This document shows positions 43,154 to 52,474 of a DNA stretch of 64,000 bases, piece after piece (positions within the stretch are counted from its first letter, which is position 1; every line of letters starts with the position of its first letter). The DNA lies in assembly GCF_900116445.1 (NCBI RefSeq), contig NZ_FPBH01000034.1, positions 1 to 64,000 of the forward strand, given 5' to 3'. A program made the translations under genes and the position numbers. The notes below the pieces were generated by a model. That model made no database searches, had not been told where the DNA came from, and saw only the letters and a list, made by a program, of their open reading frames with translations. Source of the DNA: Paraburkholderia aspalathi (GTDB lineage Bacteria; Pseudomonadota; Gammaproteobacteria; Burkholderiales; Burkholderiaceae).

Positions 43154-44809
43154 ATGGATATTGTCTTTACCGTACTGATTCTTTTGCTCGCCGTCGCCGC
43201 GTCCGGCATCGTGACCCGGATGATGCGGGTCGCGTTGCCGCTGCCGCTGGTCCAGATCGCGATTGGCGCATTGCTCGCATGGCCGAAGCTAGGGCTGCAC
43301 GTCACCTTCGATCCGGAAATTTTCATGATGCTGTTCATTCCGCCGTTGCTGTTCGCGGATGGATGGCGAATTCCGAAGCGCGAATTGTTCATGGCGCGCC
43401 GCTCCATCCTGATGCTCGCGCTCGGCCTGGTTTTCATGACGGTGCTGGCGGTCGGCTACTTCATCCACGCGCTGGTGCCGTCGATCTCGCTGCCGGTCGC
43501 GTTCGCGCTTGCCGCGGTGCTATCGCCAACCGATGCGGTGGCGCTGAGCGGTATCGCCGGCAAGGGCAAAATTCCCGGTCGGCTGATGCATATCCTCGAA
43601 GGTGAGGCGTTGATGAACGACGCGTCGGGCCTTGTCGCGCTGAAGTTCGCGATTGCCGCGGCGCTGACGGGAGTGTTTTCGCTGCGCGACGCGTCGATCA
43701 GCTTCGTGATCATCGCGGTGGGCGGTCTCGCGACGGGCGCAGCGGTGAGCTGGCTGTTCAGCTTTGTGTCCGCGCATTTTCTGAGTCTTAACGAAGAAGG
43801 TGATCCGGCGCCCGGCGTAGTAATGACGCTGCTGATTCCGTTCGCCGCGTATCTGATCGCCGAGCGCTTCGAGTTCTCGGGCATTCTGGCCGCGGTCTCG
43901 GCCGGGATGATGATGAACTACGCGAACATTGCGAACGCCGGCCCGGTGTCGTCGCGCGTGCGTGGGAACAGCACGTGGACGATGATCGAATTCGTCTTCA
44001 ACGGCATGGTGTTCATTCTGTTGGGGCTGCAGTTTCCGCACATTCTCGGCCGCGCGCTGCTCGACGCGCACGAGACCAGCGATGTGGAGGTGTGGCGCTT
44101 GATCGGCTACATCGCTGCGGTGGCGGCGGCGCTCTCCGCAATGCGCTTCGTGTGGGTGTGGTTGCTGCGCTGGTTCGCGAGCCGTGGCGCTGCGAAGCAC
44201 GGCATGGCGAGTGCCGTGCCGGGGTTGCGCACGGTCACGGTGACGACGGTGGCCGGCGTGCGTGGCGCGGTGACGCTGGCGGGCGTGTTGTCGTTGCCCG
44301 AGATGTTGCCGAACGGTACGCCGTTGCCGGGGCGAGACCTGGCGATCTTCATTGCCTCGGGCGTGATTCTGCTATCGCTGCTGGTGGCAGTCGTGGCGTT
44401 GCCGCTGTTGTTGAGCGGCTGGCGGCGGGGTAAGGATCCGCATGCCGCGGAGGAGGCGATGGCGCGCACGATGGCGGCGCAAGCCGCGATTCGCGCGGTT
44501 GACGAAGTGCACGACAGAGACTGCGCGGATCTGGATGAGTCGGCCTCGGCATACGCCGCGGATGTCACCGCGCGAGTCATGGACATTTATCGACGACGGC
44601 TCGCCACGTTAGAGGACGAACAGGAGCCACGTGAAATGGCGCGCCGCGCCGATGCGCTGGAATTCCGGATGAAGTTAGCGGCGATGCGAGCCGAGCGGAA
44701 GGTGCTGCTTGCGCTGCGTAATAGTCAGGCAATCAATGACGAGACTTTGAACAAGCTCATGCGCGAAGTGGATCTGTCGGAGACGGCGCTGACCGTGCGG
44801 AAGCGATAG
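43154..44809 (+). CDS. Na+/H+ antiporter, CPA1 (NhaP) family
   Basis: 551-residue inner-membrane antiporter with about twelve hydrophobic segments. CPA1 hallmarks are FIPPLLFADGW, the ALAAVLSPTDAVALSGIAG segment and the ion-binding EGEALMNDASGLVALKFA (the ND pair). A charged cytoplasmic tail of about 130 residues (from ADLDESASAYAADVTARVMDIY) probably has a regulatory role. The start is ATG 43154; the frame upstream is non-coding. Likely exchanges Na+ or K+ for H+ in pH and salt homeostasis. Confidence 0.9.
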   Translation: MDIVFTVLILLLAVAASGIVTRMMRVALPLPLVQIAIGALLAWPKLGLHVTFDPEIFMMLFIPPLLFADGWRIPKRELFMARRSILMLALGLVFMTVLAVGYFIHALVPSISLPVAFALAAVLSPTDAVALSGIAGKGKIPGRLMHILEGEALMNDASGLVALKFAIAAALTGVFSLRDASISFVIIAVGGLATGAAVSWLFSFVSAHFLSLNEEGDPAPGVVMTLLIPFAAYLIAERFEFSGILAAVSAGMMMNYANIANAGPVSSRVRGNSTWTMIEFVFNGMVFILLGLQFPHILGRALLDAHETSDVEVWRLIGYIAAVAAALSAMRFVWVWLLRWFASRGAAKHGMASAVPGLRTVTVTTVAGVRGAVTLAGVLSLPEMLPNGTPLPGRDLAIFIASGVILLSLLVAVVALPLLLSGWRRGKDPHAAEEAMARTMAAQAAIRAVDEVHDRDCADLDESASAYAADVTARVMDIYRRRLATLEDEQEPREMARRADALEFRMKLAAMRAERKVLLALRNSQAINDETLNKLMREVDLSETALTVRKR

Positions 44810-44833
44810 AGGTAGCGGTCAGCGTTACAACGT

Positions 44834-44893
44834 GGCGATGGCCTTTTTCTTGATCGCTTGAACTCTCAATCGCAAAAGAAAAAGACCGTCGCC
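44834..44893. terminator. long bidirectional terminator between convergent genes
   Basis: An 18-bp stem with only two G-U pairs (44834-44851 with 44876-44893) includes the run CTTTTTCTT on one arm and AAGAAAAAG on the other. It serves the antiporter (plus) and the permease (minus). Confidence 0.75.
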
Positions 44894-44901
44894 CAGGCCA
44901 A

Positions 44902-46209
44902 TCAGGCCACCGGCCCCTGCGCCGGCTTCCTTCTCAAAAGCGCGTACAAAATGATCGCGCCAAAGGTCGCGGTACCGATCCCGCCGAGTCCAAAACCACC
45001 GAGCTTCAACGAAAAATCACCGGCGCCCAGGACAAGCGTCACCGCCGCCACGATCAGATTCCGGTTGTCGGAGAAATCGACTTTATTCACGACCCAGATG
45101 CGCGCGCCAGTCACCGCGATCAGACCGAACACAACGATCGATACGCCGCCCAGCACCGGCCCCGGAATGGTCTGAATCACCGCGCCGAACTTTGGCGAAA
45201 AGCCCAAAACCAGCGCAATCACCGCGGCAATCACAAACACCAGCGTCGAATAGATTTTGGTCACGGCCATCACGCCGATGTTCTCTGCGTACGTCGTCAC
45301 CCCGGTGCCGCCAGCGAAGCCAGACAGAATCGTTGCGAGTCCGTCGCCGATAAATGCACGGCCGACATAACGGTCGAGGTTCTGACCGGTCATCGCGCTC
45401 ACCGCCTTGATGTGCCCAAGATTCTCAGCAACAAGAATCACCGCGATCGGCGCAAGCAGGGTCATCGCCTGCATGTTGAAAACCGGCGCCGTGAACTGCG
45501 GCATACCGAACCACGCAGCGTTCGCCACAATCGCAAAGTCGATCGGCTTACCCATGCCGAGACCATTCGTCACGATCGCGTAAATCACGTATGCCATCAG
45601 CAAGCCGACCAGAATCAGCAAACGCTGCAGCATGCCGCGCGCAAACACCGCGACCGCGCCGACGCATAGCACCGTCACCAGCGCCATCCACGAGTCGAAG
45701 TTGCTGCCGCTCACGCCATGCACTGCGATCGGCGCGAGATTCAAGCCGATCACGCAGACGATCGCGCCTGTCACCACCGGCGGCATCAGCGTTTCAATCC
45801 ATCGTGTGCCGACCGCCGACACGATCAGGCCAATGATCGCGTACACCACCCCGCACGCGATGATCCCGCCCAACGCCACCGGAATGTTCATGTTCGGACC
45901 GTGGCCGCCATACCCCGTCACCGCGATCACCAGACCGATGAACGCGAAGCTCGAACCGAGATAGCTCGGCACGCGCCCGCCCACGAGCACGAAGAACAAC
46001 AGCGTGCCAATCCCGGACATGAAGATGCACAGGTTCGGATCGAAGCCCATCAACAACGGCGCAAGCACGGTCGAGCCGAACATCGCGACCACGTGCTGGA
46101 TACCCATTGCAAACATCTGCGGCCACGCGAGACGCTCGTCGGTGCCGACAATGCGGCCCTCGGCAGCGTTGGGCTGGGCGCGCCAGCGTGGGAAATAGGA
46201 ATCTGCCAT
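44902..46209 (-). CDS. uraA: uracil/xanthine permease (NCS2 family)
   Basis: 435-residue membrane protein with about fourteen hydrophobic segments. It has the typical NCS2/UraA opening (QMFAMGIQHVVAMFGSTVLAPLLMGFDPN), FIGLVIAV, and the substrate region VAENLGHIKAVSAMTGQNLDRYVGRAFIGDGLATILSGFAGGTGVTTYAENIGVMAVT. H+-coupled uptake of uracil is most likely; xanthine or other nucleobases are possible. AGGAGAA is eight bases before the ATG. No pyrimidine genes adjoin it. Confidence 0.9.
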   Translation of the reverse strand: MADSYFPRWRAQPNAAEGRIVGTDERLAWPQMFAMGIQHVVAMFGSTVLAPLLMGFDPNLCIFMSGIGTLLFFVLVGGRVPSYLGSSFAFIGLVIAVTGYGGHGPNMNIPVALGGIIACGVVYAIIGLIVSAVGTRWIETLMPPVVTGAIVCVIGLNLAPIAVHGVSGSNFDSWMALVTVLCVGAVAVFARGMLQRLLILVGLLMAYVIYAIVTNGLGMGKPIDFAIVANAAWFGMPQFTAPVFNMQAMTLLAPIAVILVAENLGHIKAVSAMTGQNLDRYVGRAFIGDGLATILSGFAGGTGVTTYAENIGVMAVTKIYSTLVFVIAAVIALVLGFSPKFGAVIQTIPGPVLGGVSIVVFGLIAVTGARIWVVNKVDFSDNRNLIVAAVTLVLGAGDFSLKLGGFGLGGIGTATFGAIILYALLRRKPAQGPVA

Positions 46210-46336
46210 GGCGGGGGTTCTCCTCTGTCGGCGTTTTAGTGGACGACGCAGCGGAACTGCGCCATCTGGGAATTACGCGCGAGTGTACGGAGAGCCACCA
46301 GGCCTGGCAAGGGCGGTAAAACGCGTGTGAAGAGTG

Positions 46337-47902
46337 CTACGCGTGCCGCGCGTCCAGCGAGAACACCGTGACCGCCGCTTGCAGTTGCCTCGCCTGGTCC
46401 GCCATCGACGCCGCCGCGGCCGCCGCCTGCTCGACCAGCGCCGCGTTCTGCTGGGTCACGTCGTCCATCTGTGCGACCGCGCGGTTCACCTCTTCGATGC
46501 CGGTGCTTTGCTCCTGCGACGCCGACGAAATCTCACCCATGATGTCGGTCACGCGTTTCACCGCATGTGTGACTTCCGCCATCGTCTGACCGGCCCGCTC
46601 GGCCAGTTCGGCGCCACTGCCCACACGCGCCGTCGAACTTTCGATCAGCTCCTTGATCTCCTTGGCGGACACCGCGCTGCGCTGCGCGAGCGAGCGCACT
46701 TCGCCCGCTACCACCGCAAAGCCACGGCCCTGCTCACCAGCGCGCGCCGCTTCTACGGCGGCGTTCAGCGCGAGAATATTGGTCTGGAACGCGATCCCTT
46801 CGATCACCGCAATGATGTCGGTCATGCGCTTCGAGCCAGCCGCCAACTCGCGCATCGTTTCAACCACATCGCCGACGAGGTGGCTACCGCGCGCCGCCAC
46901 TTCCGACGCACCGTGCGCAACACCACCCGCCTGCTGCGCGTTCTCGGCATTCATCTTCACGGTCGATGTCAATTCCTGCATGCTCGATGCCGTTTCCTGC
47001 AGCGCGGCAGCCTGCTCTTCGGTGCGTTGCGACAGATCGGTGTTGCCCTGCGCGATCTCGCCGGAAGCCATCAGGATCGATTCGCTCGACTCGCTGATGC
47101 CCGAGACAATGCCGGCCAACCGCTCACGCATGTTGCGTAGCGCGAACAGCATGCTTTGGGTATCGCCCGCACGGGTATCGACGCGCACGCTCAGATCGCC
47201 ATCGGCGATACGGTTGGCGATGTGCATGGCGTAAGCGGGTTCGCCGCCGAGCTGACGCGCGAGGCGCCGTGCGATCACCGTCGCGAGCAACGTGCCCGCC
47301 GCGATCGCGCCTAACACCAGCGCGAGCATCGCGATGCGCATGTGCTGATAGTTGGCGCTCGCCTCCTGCTGGGCTTCGTTGGCTTGCTGACGGCGATAGT
47401 CGATCAACGCCGTGATGCGATCGCGCAGCGCCTCGCTCGACGCAATCGCGCGGCGCACGAGTTCGTTGTTGTCGACGCCGGCCGGAATCGGTTCGAGACC
47501 GATCTGCTGATGCACGATGCCCTCCCACACCGCCGACTTGCGCAGCACCCCGTCGAACATCTCCTGACCCTTGGCTGTAGCAATGGTCGCGCGATACTGA
47601 TCGTAGGCGCCGTGCATCTCCTTGAGCGAGGCGACGATGCTGTCCTTCAACTTTTGACGGCCGGCGTCGTCAGCGGCGTAGCCGAGATTCGCGGCGGCAA
47701 GATCGGAATCGATCTTGTGGCGGTTCGCCTCTTCCATCCAGTAGAGGCCGTTCATGTGCTGGTCGCAGATGGCGTCGGTAATGGCGTGCATCGACGACAA
47801 CGTCTTCAGCGAAGTCCCGCCGATCACGACGCAGAACCCGATTACGACGGCAAACGCCAACAGCAGCTTCCTGAATACGGTCATGCGGTCGAACCACTTC
47901 AT
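46337..47902 (-). CDS. methyl-accepting chemotaxis protein (4HB-type sensor)
   Basis: 521-residue transmembrane receptor. TM1 is about residues 11-29. A periplasmic four-helix-bundle domain (about 35-185) follows, then TM2 near 187-210, a HAMP domain (ARRLARQLGGEP...), methylation helices and the signalling hairpin EGIAFQTNILALNAAVEAARAGEQGRGFAVVAGEVRSLAQRSA. The C-terminus (FSLDARHA) lacks the CheR-binding pentapeptide. The start is MKWFDR at 47902. A FliA-like promoter lies about 75 bp upstream. Ligand unknown. Confidence 0.92.
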   Translation of the reverse strand: MKWFDRMTVFRKLLLAFAVVIGFCVVIGGTSLKTLSSMHAITDAICDQHMNGLYWMEEANRHKIDSDLAAANLGYAADDAGRQKLKDSIVASLKEMHGAYDQYRATIATAKGQEMFDGVLRKSAVWEGIVHQQIGLEPIPAGVDNNELVRRAIASSEALRDRITALIDYRRQQANEAQQEASANYQHMRIAMLALVLGAIAAGTLLATVIARRLARQLGGEPAYAMHIANRIADGDLSVRVDTRAGDTQSMLFALRNMRERLAGIVSGISESSESILMASGEIAQGNTDLSQRTEEQAAALQETASSMQELTSTVKMNAENAQQAGGVAHGASEVAARGSHLVGDVVETMRELAAGSKRMTDIIAVIEGIAFQTNILALNAAVEAARAGEQGRGFAVVAGEVRSLAQRSAVSAKEIKELIESSTARVGSGAELAERAGQTMAEVTHAVKRVTDIMGEISSASQEQSTGIEEVNRAVAQMDDVTQQNAALVEQAAAAAASMADQARQLQAAVTVFSLDARHA

Positions 47903-47977
47903 CTCACCATCCTTCATAAGTCCTGAGGGGACGCTCGCGTCGCTGCGGCATGGCAAACCGTTTCGCCATTTTTCAGA

Positions 47978-48004
47978 TACTTGGCGACGCCGCCACCTCT
48001 TTTA
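47978..48004 (-). promoter_or_regulatory. candidate sigma-28 promoter for the MCP gene
   Basis: On the minus strand TAAA is followed after exactly 15 bases by GCCAAGTA (consensus GCCGATAA, five of eight). It is 76 bp before the start codon. The -35 and spacing are perfect but the -10 is partial. Confidence 0.4.
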
Positions 48005-48367
48005 CGGCGTGCGTAGCAGAGACTTGATGCGATAAATGGTGGGCATAACCGGGACAGGATGATGTAAGGAATGCCTGGCACACAGGGGCCAGATCGCTAC
48101 GTCAACGTGCTTTGCCTGTCGGCGCGATGATTGGGATTTGTCTGATATTTGGGGATGAGCCGCGCTTTTAGACTTTGTTTGTTGCGTTCACCCCCCATGA
48201 GCGCACGCGAAGTTGATGTAACTCTCCGACTTACCGCTCACGCTCCCCGGCGTGAGCGGCTTTTTTTTGTCTATACGTTTAGTTGGCCGGTGCACTCGCC
48301 GCTGTGTCCGGTGCCAACCGAACTCAGCGCGATCCGCGGGCCGGCACACCTGTGAAATTGTCCTGCC
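48005..48367. other. intergenic region with an orphan terminator
   Basis: No credible gene. A plus-strand terminator at 48234-48268 has no gene before it, so a small RNA from the preceding 150-200 bp is possible. A 68-codon open frame here runs through the terminator and is discounted. Confidence 0.45.
48234..48268 (+). terminator. orphan Rho-independent terminator
   Basis: Arms CCGCTCACGC and GCGTGAGCGG (10 bp) with a 6-base loop are followed by C and eight T residues. It is as strong as any in the window yet ends no annotated plus-strand gene. Confidence 0.85.
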
Positions 48368-49879
48368 TCACTGCGCCGGCGACGCCACGGCACTCCGTCG
48401 ATCCGCCCGTGCCGCCACCGGGTAGCAAAGCACCTGGTTGCGGCCGGCGTCCTTGGCCTCGTAGAGCGCCTCGTCCGCCGCAATGGCGAGTGCGCGGCTC
48501 GTCGCGAATACCTGGCGGCTGGTGCACGCAATGCCGATGCTGACGGTCAGCACATGGTGCGAGCTCGCGACATGGCGAAGCTCAAGCGCCTGAACCGCGG
48601 CGCGAATTTTCTCAGCAATGGTCGCCGCCCCGGCTTCGTCGGTATCCGGCAGAAGCACGGCGAATTCCTCGCCACCGTAGCGCGCAGCGGTATCGCCCGG
48701 GCGCCGCACGCTCTGCCCGATGCAGCGCGCCACGGCGATGAGCGCATCGTCGCCGGCCGAGTGGCCGTAGAGATCGTTGAAGCCCTTGAACGTATCGACA
48801 TCGATCAGCAGCATCGACAGCGGCCAGCCATTACGTTGCGCACGGCGCCATTCCTCTTCCGCGTGTTCCTCGAAGGTGCGGCGATTGTTCAGACCGGTCA
48901 GCCCGTCGGTACGTGCGAGCACGCGCAACTCTTCTTCGGCCGCGCGACGCTGCCGCAGTTGCTGCGAGAACAGGAGCGCAAGCGCAATGATCACCACGTC
49001 GAGCGCCGCAATCAGCGAGCCGATGAGCCACGCGCGATGCCGCCACTCCACGTAGATATCGCGCGTAGAGAGGGCCACGTCGAGAATCAACGGATACATA
49101 TCGATATGGCGAAACGCGTACCAGCGCTCGACCCCGTCGATCGCCGCCGTGCCGAAGAAGTCCCCGCTCGGCTGCTGGAGGAAGCGCGAATAGTTCGAGG
49201 TGCCAGTCAGACTCCGGCCGATGATTTTCGGATCGTAGGGGCGCCGCATCAGCATCGTGCCGTCGTTCAGCATCAGCGCCATCGAGCCGCCCGAGCCGAG
49301 ATTCATGCCGGCGAAAAGATGTCTGAAGTAAGTAAGGCGCATCGTGCCGACCACCACGCCGCCGAAGCTGCCGTCCGGCCGCGAGATCCGGCGGCTCAAC
49401 GCAATGCTCACGTCCTTGCCGGTCAGCTTGGGCATGAACGGCTGGCTAACGTACAGGCCGACATCGGGGGAATCGCGCTGAACCTTGAAATAGTCGCGCT
49501 CGGCGAGATTGACGGGACGCGGAGGCGAGGATTGCGAATCGAAGATGATGTTGCCGGCTGTGTCGAGTACGAAAATCGAACCCATGTCTTTCGCGCTGGC
49601 GGAGCCGTCGAACAGCACCATCTGGCGGATCTTCGGCGGCAGTTCCAGCACGCCGGGTTGTTTCAGCCCGTCGATTACCGCCCGCAGCGACAGATCGTAG
49701 ATCTCGAGATTGCGTGACACGTCGCGCTCGACCAGCAGCGAGACGTTGAAGACCGAATCCTGGGCGCGCCGCAGCGCATCGTCGCGCATCTGTGCCAATA
49801 CCCACACCGCGATCGCAAGGATCGCGCTGGCCAGCACGATACTGATGGCAATCACGATGTTCGGTCGGCGCGTCACCAT
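48368..49879 (-). CDS. membrane diguanylate cyclase with dCache-type sensor
   Basis: 503-residue GGDEF protein. TM1 (IVIAISIVLASAILAIAVWVLA) is followed by a periplasmic double-Cache sensor (about 35-280), TM2 (AWLIGSLIAALDVVIIALALLF) and a C-terminal GGDEF domain with intact YGGEEFAVLL near residue 400. The upstream LTGLNNRRTFEEH is typical of active cyclases. It makes c-di-GMP in response to an unknown external signal. No strong ribosome site precedes the ATG at 49879. Confidence 0.9.
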   Translation of the reverse strand: MVTRRPNIVIAISIVLASAILAIAVWVLAQMRDDALRRAQDSVFNVSLLVERDVSRNLEIYDLSLRAVIDGLKQPGVLELPPKIRQMVLFDGSASAKDMGSIFVLDTAGNIIFDSQSSPPRPVNLAERDYFKVQRDSPDVGLYVSQPFMPKLTGKDVSIALSRRISRPDGSFGGVVVGTMRLTYFRHLFAGMNLGSGGSMALMLNDGTMLMRRPYDPKIIGRSLTGTSNYSRFLQQPSGDFFGTAAIDGVERWYAFRHIDMYPLILDVALSTRDIYVEWRHRAWLIGSLIAALDVVIIALALLFSQQLRQRRAAEEELRVLARTDGLTGLNNRRTFEEHAEEEWRRAQRNGWPLSMLLIDVDTFKGFNDLYGHSAGDDALIAVARCIGQSVRRPGDTAARYGGEEFAVLLPDTDEAGAATIAEKIRAAVQALELRHVASSHHVLTVSIGIACTSRQVFATSRALAIAADEALYEAKDAGRNQVLCYPVAARADRRSAVASPAQ

Positions 49880-50086
49880 GAACGTTTCATTCGAGCATGC
49901 GCTGACCTACGCGCGTGGAGAAGTTGGCGCGTCAGGAAGGCGCGTCTCGTGAAACGGTAGCCTACCAGACGCCGAGGCGCGTCGAATCAGGGAAAAGACA
50001 GGTTTTTGGCGGATTAAACGAATTTTTTCGACTAGGGGACGTCTCGGGCCGCGGCGCAGCGCGCGGACGTCACCCCGTCCGGGCGC

Positions 50087-50788
50087 TCAGCCCGCGTGCA
50101 GATCGAGCGCCGGCTCGGCTGCGGCGCGGCTGAGCGCCCTGATGTCCGCGACCTCGAGCACCGCTTTGGCGGCGCCATGGCGCGCGACCTCCAGCATCGC
50201 CTGGCCAATGTCTTCGGTGCTCAGAATGTGATTGGGAAAGAGCGCGCGCAGCGTCGACAGAAGCGGCCTCGCCACCGTATAGAACAAACGGTACGAGCGG
50301 GTTTTCGAAACGGCGCCGTTCAGCGGCTCGATCACGCCGGGGCGGAACAGATAGACGGCCTTGAACGGCAGCCGTAGCAGCGCATTCTCCGTCCGGCCCT
50401 TGACCCGCGCCCACATGGTGCGGCCGTGTTCAGTGCTATCGGTACCCGCGCCCGACACGTAGACGAAAGTCATTTGCGGATTGAGACGGGCCAGCGTCTG
50501 CGCGGCGGCCAGCGTCAGGTCGTAGGTAAGGCGCACATACTCGGCCTCCTGCAGACCTGCCGACGAGACGCCCAGACAGAAAAAGCACGCGTCGAAACCC
50601 GTCAGCGAGTCTTCCACCGTCCGGTAGTCCATCAAGTCCGGCTGAATCAGTTCGTTCAGACGCGGATCGAGTTGGCCGGTGCGGGTGCGGCCAACTGTCT
50701 GGACTACCTCGACGTCAGGCGCGCGCAGGCATTCGCGCAATACGCCCTGCCCGACCATGCCGGTCGCGCCGAAAATCAGAACCTTCAT
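50087..50788 (-). CDS. NAD(P)H-binding Rossmann-fold oxidoreductase (HTATIP2-like)
   Basis: 233-residue atypical short-chain dehydrogenase. It opens MKVLIFGATGMVGQGVLREC (GxxGxxG nucleotide site), has ACFFCLGVSSAGLQEAEYVRLTYDLT and a Y-V-S-G-A-G-T-D stretch, and ends with NHILSTEDIGQAMLEVA. It lacks an obvious YxxxK pair, as in HTATIP2/TIP30-like proteins. Function unknown. It lies 134 bp downstream of an SDR gene and may share its transcript. Confidence 0.8.
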   Translation of the reverse strand: MKVLIFGATGMVGQGVLRECLRAPDVEVVQTVGRTRTGQLDPRLNELIQPDLMDYRTVEDSLTGFDACFFCLGVSSAGLQEAEYVRLTYDLTLAAAQTLARLNPQMTFVYVSGAGTDSTEHGRTMWARVKGRTENALLRLPFKAVYLFRPGVIEPLNGAVSKTRSYRLFYTVARPLLSTLRALFPNHILSTEDIGQAMLEVARHGAAKAVLEVADIRALSRAAAEPALDLHAG

Positions 50789-50922
50789 GATGCGTGCTCC
50801 ATGATTGCGCCCGGCCAGCGCGCATTGGTCGAACCTTCAGATATGTCCTACAAGCGGGCGGCGACCGCTTTGTCCTGAGTGTGGCGGGCGATCTGGGCGA
50901 CGCCCGGCGGCCGCATGCGTGC

Positions 50923-51798
50923 TCAGGCTTTCGCCAGTGCACCCGGAAATTCCGGCAGTGGCGTCGGCGCGGAGAAATCGGTGGCCGCGCTGACCGCTCG
51001 CCACGCTTCGGCCGCTGCAGCGCGCGCCTTGTCGCCTTCGCCGGCGAAATGCAATGCGTCACTACCGAGCAGAAGATGCGGCGGCAACGAATCGTGATAC
51101 GCGAGCTTCAGCACCACTTGCGCAACTTTTGCGGGATCGCCGGCTTCCTTGCCGACGTACTGGGACAGCATATCCGTGATGGCGCCCACCGACGGCACAT
51201 AGTCCGGCAGCAATTCCGGCGCCTCACCCATCGCGCCCGTGCCCCATTCCGTTTTCATACCGCCCGGCTCGAGCGCAGTGACGTGGACGCCAAACGGCGC
51301 GAGTTCCTGGCTGATCACCTCAGTGAAGCCGCCAACCGCCCACTTTGCAGCCTGATACGCGCTCAAGCCGGCGATCCCGACACGGCCGCCCACCGACGAA
51401 ATCTGGATCACGTGGCCGGATCGCTGTTTCCGAAGTACCGGAAGCGCCGCACGCGTGACGTTAACCACACCATAGAAGTTGGTGTCGATCTGCGCACGGA
51501 AATCGTCTTCGGTAGTTTGCTCGAACGGCGCCAGATGACCGAAGCCCGCGTTGTTGACGACCACATCGAGTCGGCCGAAAGCATCGACTGCGGCCTGCAC
51601 GGCCGCGCGTGCCGCCGCCGGATCCGTGACATCTAGCGCGACCGCGCGAACCTGCTCACCGTAGCGTGTCACCAGATCCGCCAACTGCCGCGGATCGCGC
51701 GCCGTAGCCACCACCCGCTCACCGGCACGCAACGCCGTTTCGACGATATCGCGCCCAAGCCCGCGGGCGCTTCCCGTAACCAACCAGACCTTCGACAT
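50923..51798 (-). CDS. short-chain dehydrogenase/reductase (SDR)
   Basis: 291-residue classical SDR. The cofactor loop is TGSARGLG near residue 8, followed by NNAGFGHL and the catalytic Ser (QISSVGG) and Tyr/Lys (SAYQAAKWAVGGF) set. The C-terminal 50 residues resemble those of many Burkholderia SDR/NAD(P)-dependent oxidoreductases. The substrate is unknown. It lies just downstream of a TetR-family gene on the same strand with an operator-like inverted repeat between them, so it is probably a TetR target. Confidence 0.88.
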   Translation of the reverse strand: MSKVWLVTGSARGLGRDIVETALRAGERVVATARDPRQLADLVTRYGEQVRAVALDVTDPAAARAAVQAAVDAFGRLDVVVNNAGFGHLAPFEQTTEDDFRAQIDTNFYGVVNVTRAALPVLRKQRSGHVIQISSVGGRVGIAGLSAYQAAKWAVGGFTEVISQELAPFGVHVTALEPGGMKTEWGTGAMGEAPELLPDYVPSVGAITDMLSQYVGKEAGDPAKVAQVVLKLAYHDSLPPHLLLGSDALHFAGEGDKARAAAAEAWRAVSAATDFSAPTPLPEFPGALAKA

Positions 51799-51819
51799 AA
51801 TGTGCTCCTTTCGATTAAT

Positions 51820-51837
51820 TGAGCGTGTGCGCGCTCA
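51820..51837. promoter_or_regulatory. TetR-type operator before the SDR gene
   Basis: The inverted repeat TGAGCG-N6-CGCTCA sits between the TetR gene and the SDR start. It shares the half-sites ATTGAGC and CTCATTAAT with the site upstream of the TetR gene, with a 9-base instead of 5-base gap. Confidence 0.5.
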
Positions 51838-51854
51838 TTAATAAGGTAAAAAAA

Positions 51855-52427
51855 TTAGTTCTGGGCAATCGCGCGCCAGAACGCCTCAAAGCCGGCCTTG
51901 CGATAACGGTCGGCGTTAGCCGGTTCGCGAGCGATGAAATCCATGGTGGTTTCGGCCAATGCCGCCATGATTGCCGACAGGAAAGCCGGCGGATGATCAC
52001 GCAAGGCGCCGCTCGCCACGCTTGCCTGAATCATTGTGTTGATGTCTGCGAAAGACTCCATGCCAGTTGCACGTGTACAGTCGGACAGACGCTCCGACAC
52101 GGACAGTTGCGCCACGGCCCGGCGTTTTTGCGGCTGCGCCACGCCCCAGTCGACAAACCTGTTCCACACGTGCTGAATGCGCTCGCGCACGCTGGCTTGC
52201 TTCGGATAGGTCGTCATCATCACTTCGCGCAGCTCTGCCTTGATGTCCAGGTAGAGCTGGTTCAGCAGCTCGTCCTTATTGTCGAAATACGTGAACAACG
52301 TTCCTTCAGCCACGCCCGCGAGTTTTGCGATGCGCGCGGTGGGCGCGCTCAAACCCTGCTCGGCAATGACCTCCGTTGCGGCAGCAAGGATGGCGTTGCG
52401 TTTGTCTTCGCTTTTCGGACGGGCCAT
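51855..52427 (-). CDS. TetR-family transcriptional repressor
   Basis: 190-residue regulator. The N-terminal helix-turn-helix (KRNAILAAATEVIAEQGLSAPTARIAKLAGVAEGTLFTYFDNKDELLNQLY) is followed by an all-helical ligand domain. It lies upstream of the SDR gene in the same direction, 56 bp apart. Related inverted repeats lie before both genes, which suggests autoregulation and control of the SDR. Inducer unknown. Confidence 0.9.
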   Translation of the reverse strand: MARPKSEDKRNAILAAATEVIAEQGLSAPTARIAKLAGVAEGTLFTYFDNKDELLNQLYLDIKAELREVMMTTYPKQASVRERIQHVWNRFVDWGVAQPQKRRAVAQLSVSERLSDCTRATGMESFADINTMIQASVASGALRDHPPAFLSAIMAALAETTMDFIAREPANADRYRKAGFEAFWRAIAQN

Positions 52428-52454
52428 GCAGGTCGTTTCGACTACAAGTAATTA

Positions 52455-52474
52455 ATGAGTGATTGCTCAATCAT
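52455..52474. promoter_or_regulatory. TetR-type operator before the TetR gene
   Basis: A 20-bp imperfect palindrome, ATGA-n-TGA-n4-TCA-n-TCAT, lies 28 bp upstream of the TetR start codon. Size and position fit an autoregulatory operator. Confidence 0.5.

Noticed and set aside
48149..48355. 68-codon plus-strand open frame
   Set aside because: It reads straight through a strong terminator and lacks a ribosome binding site.
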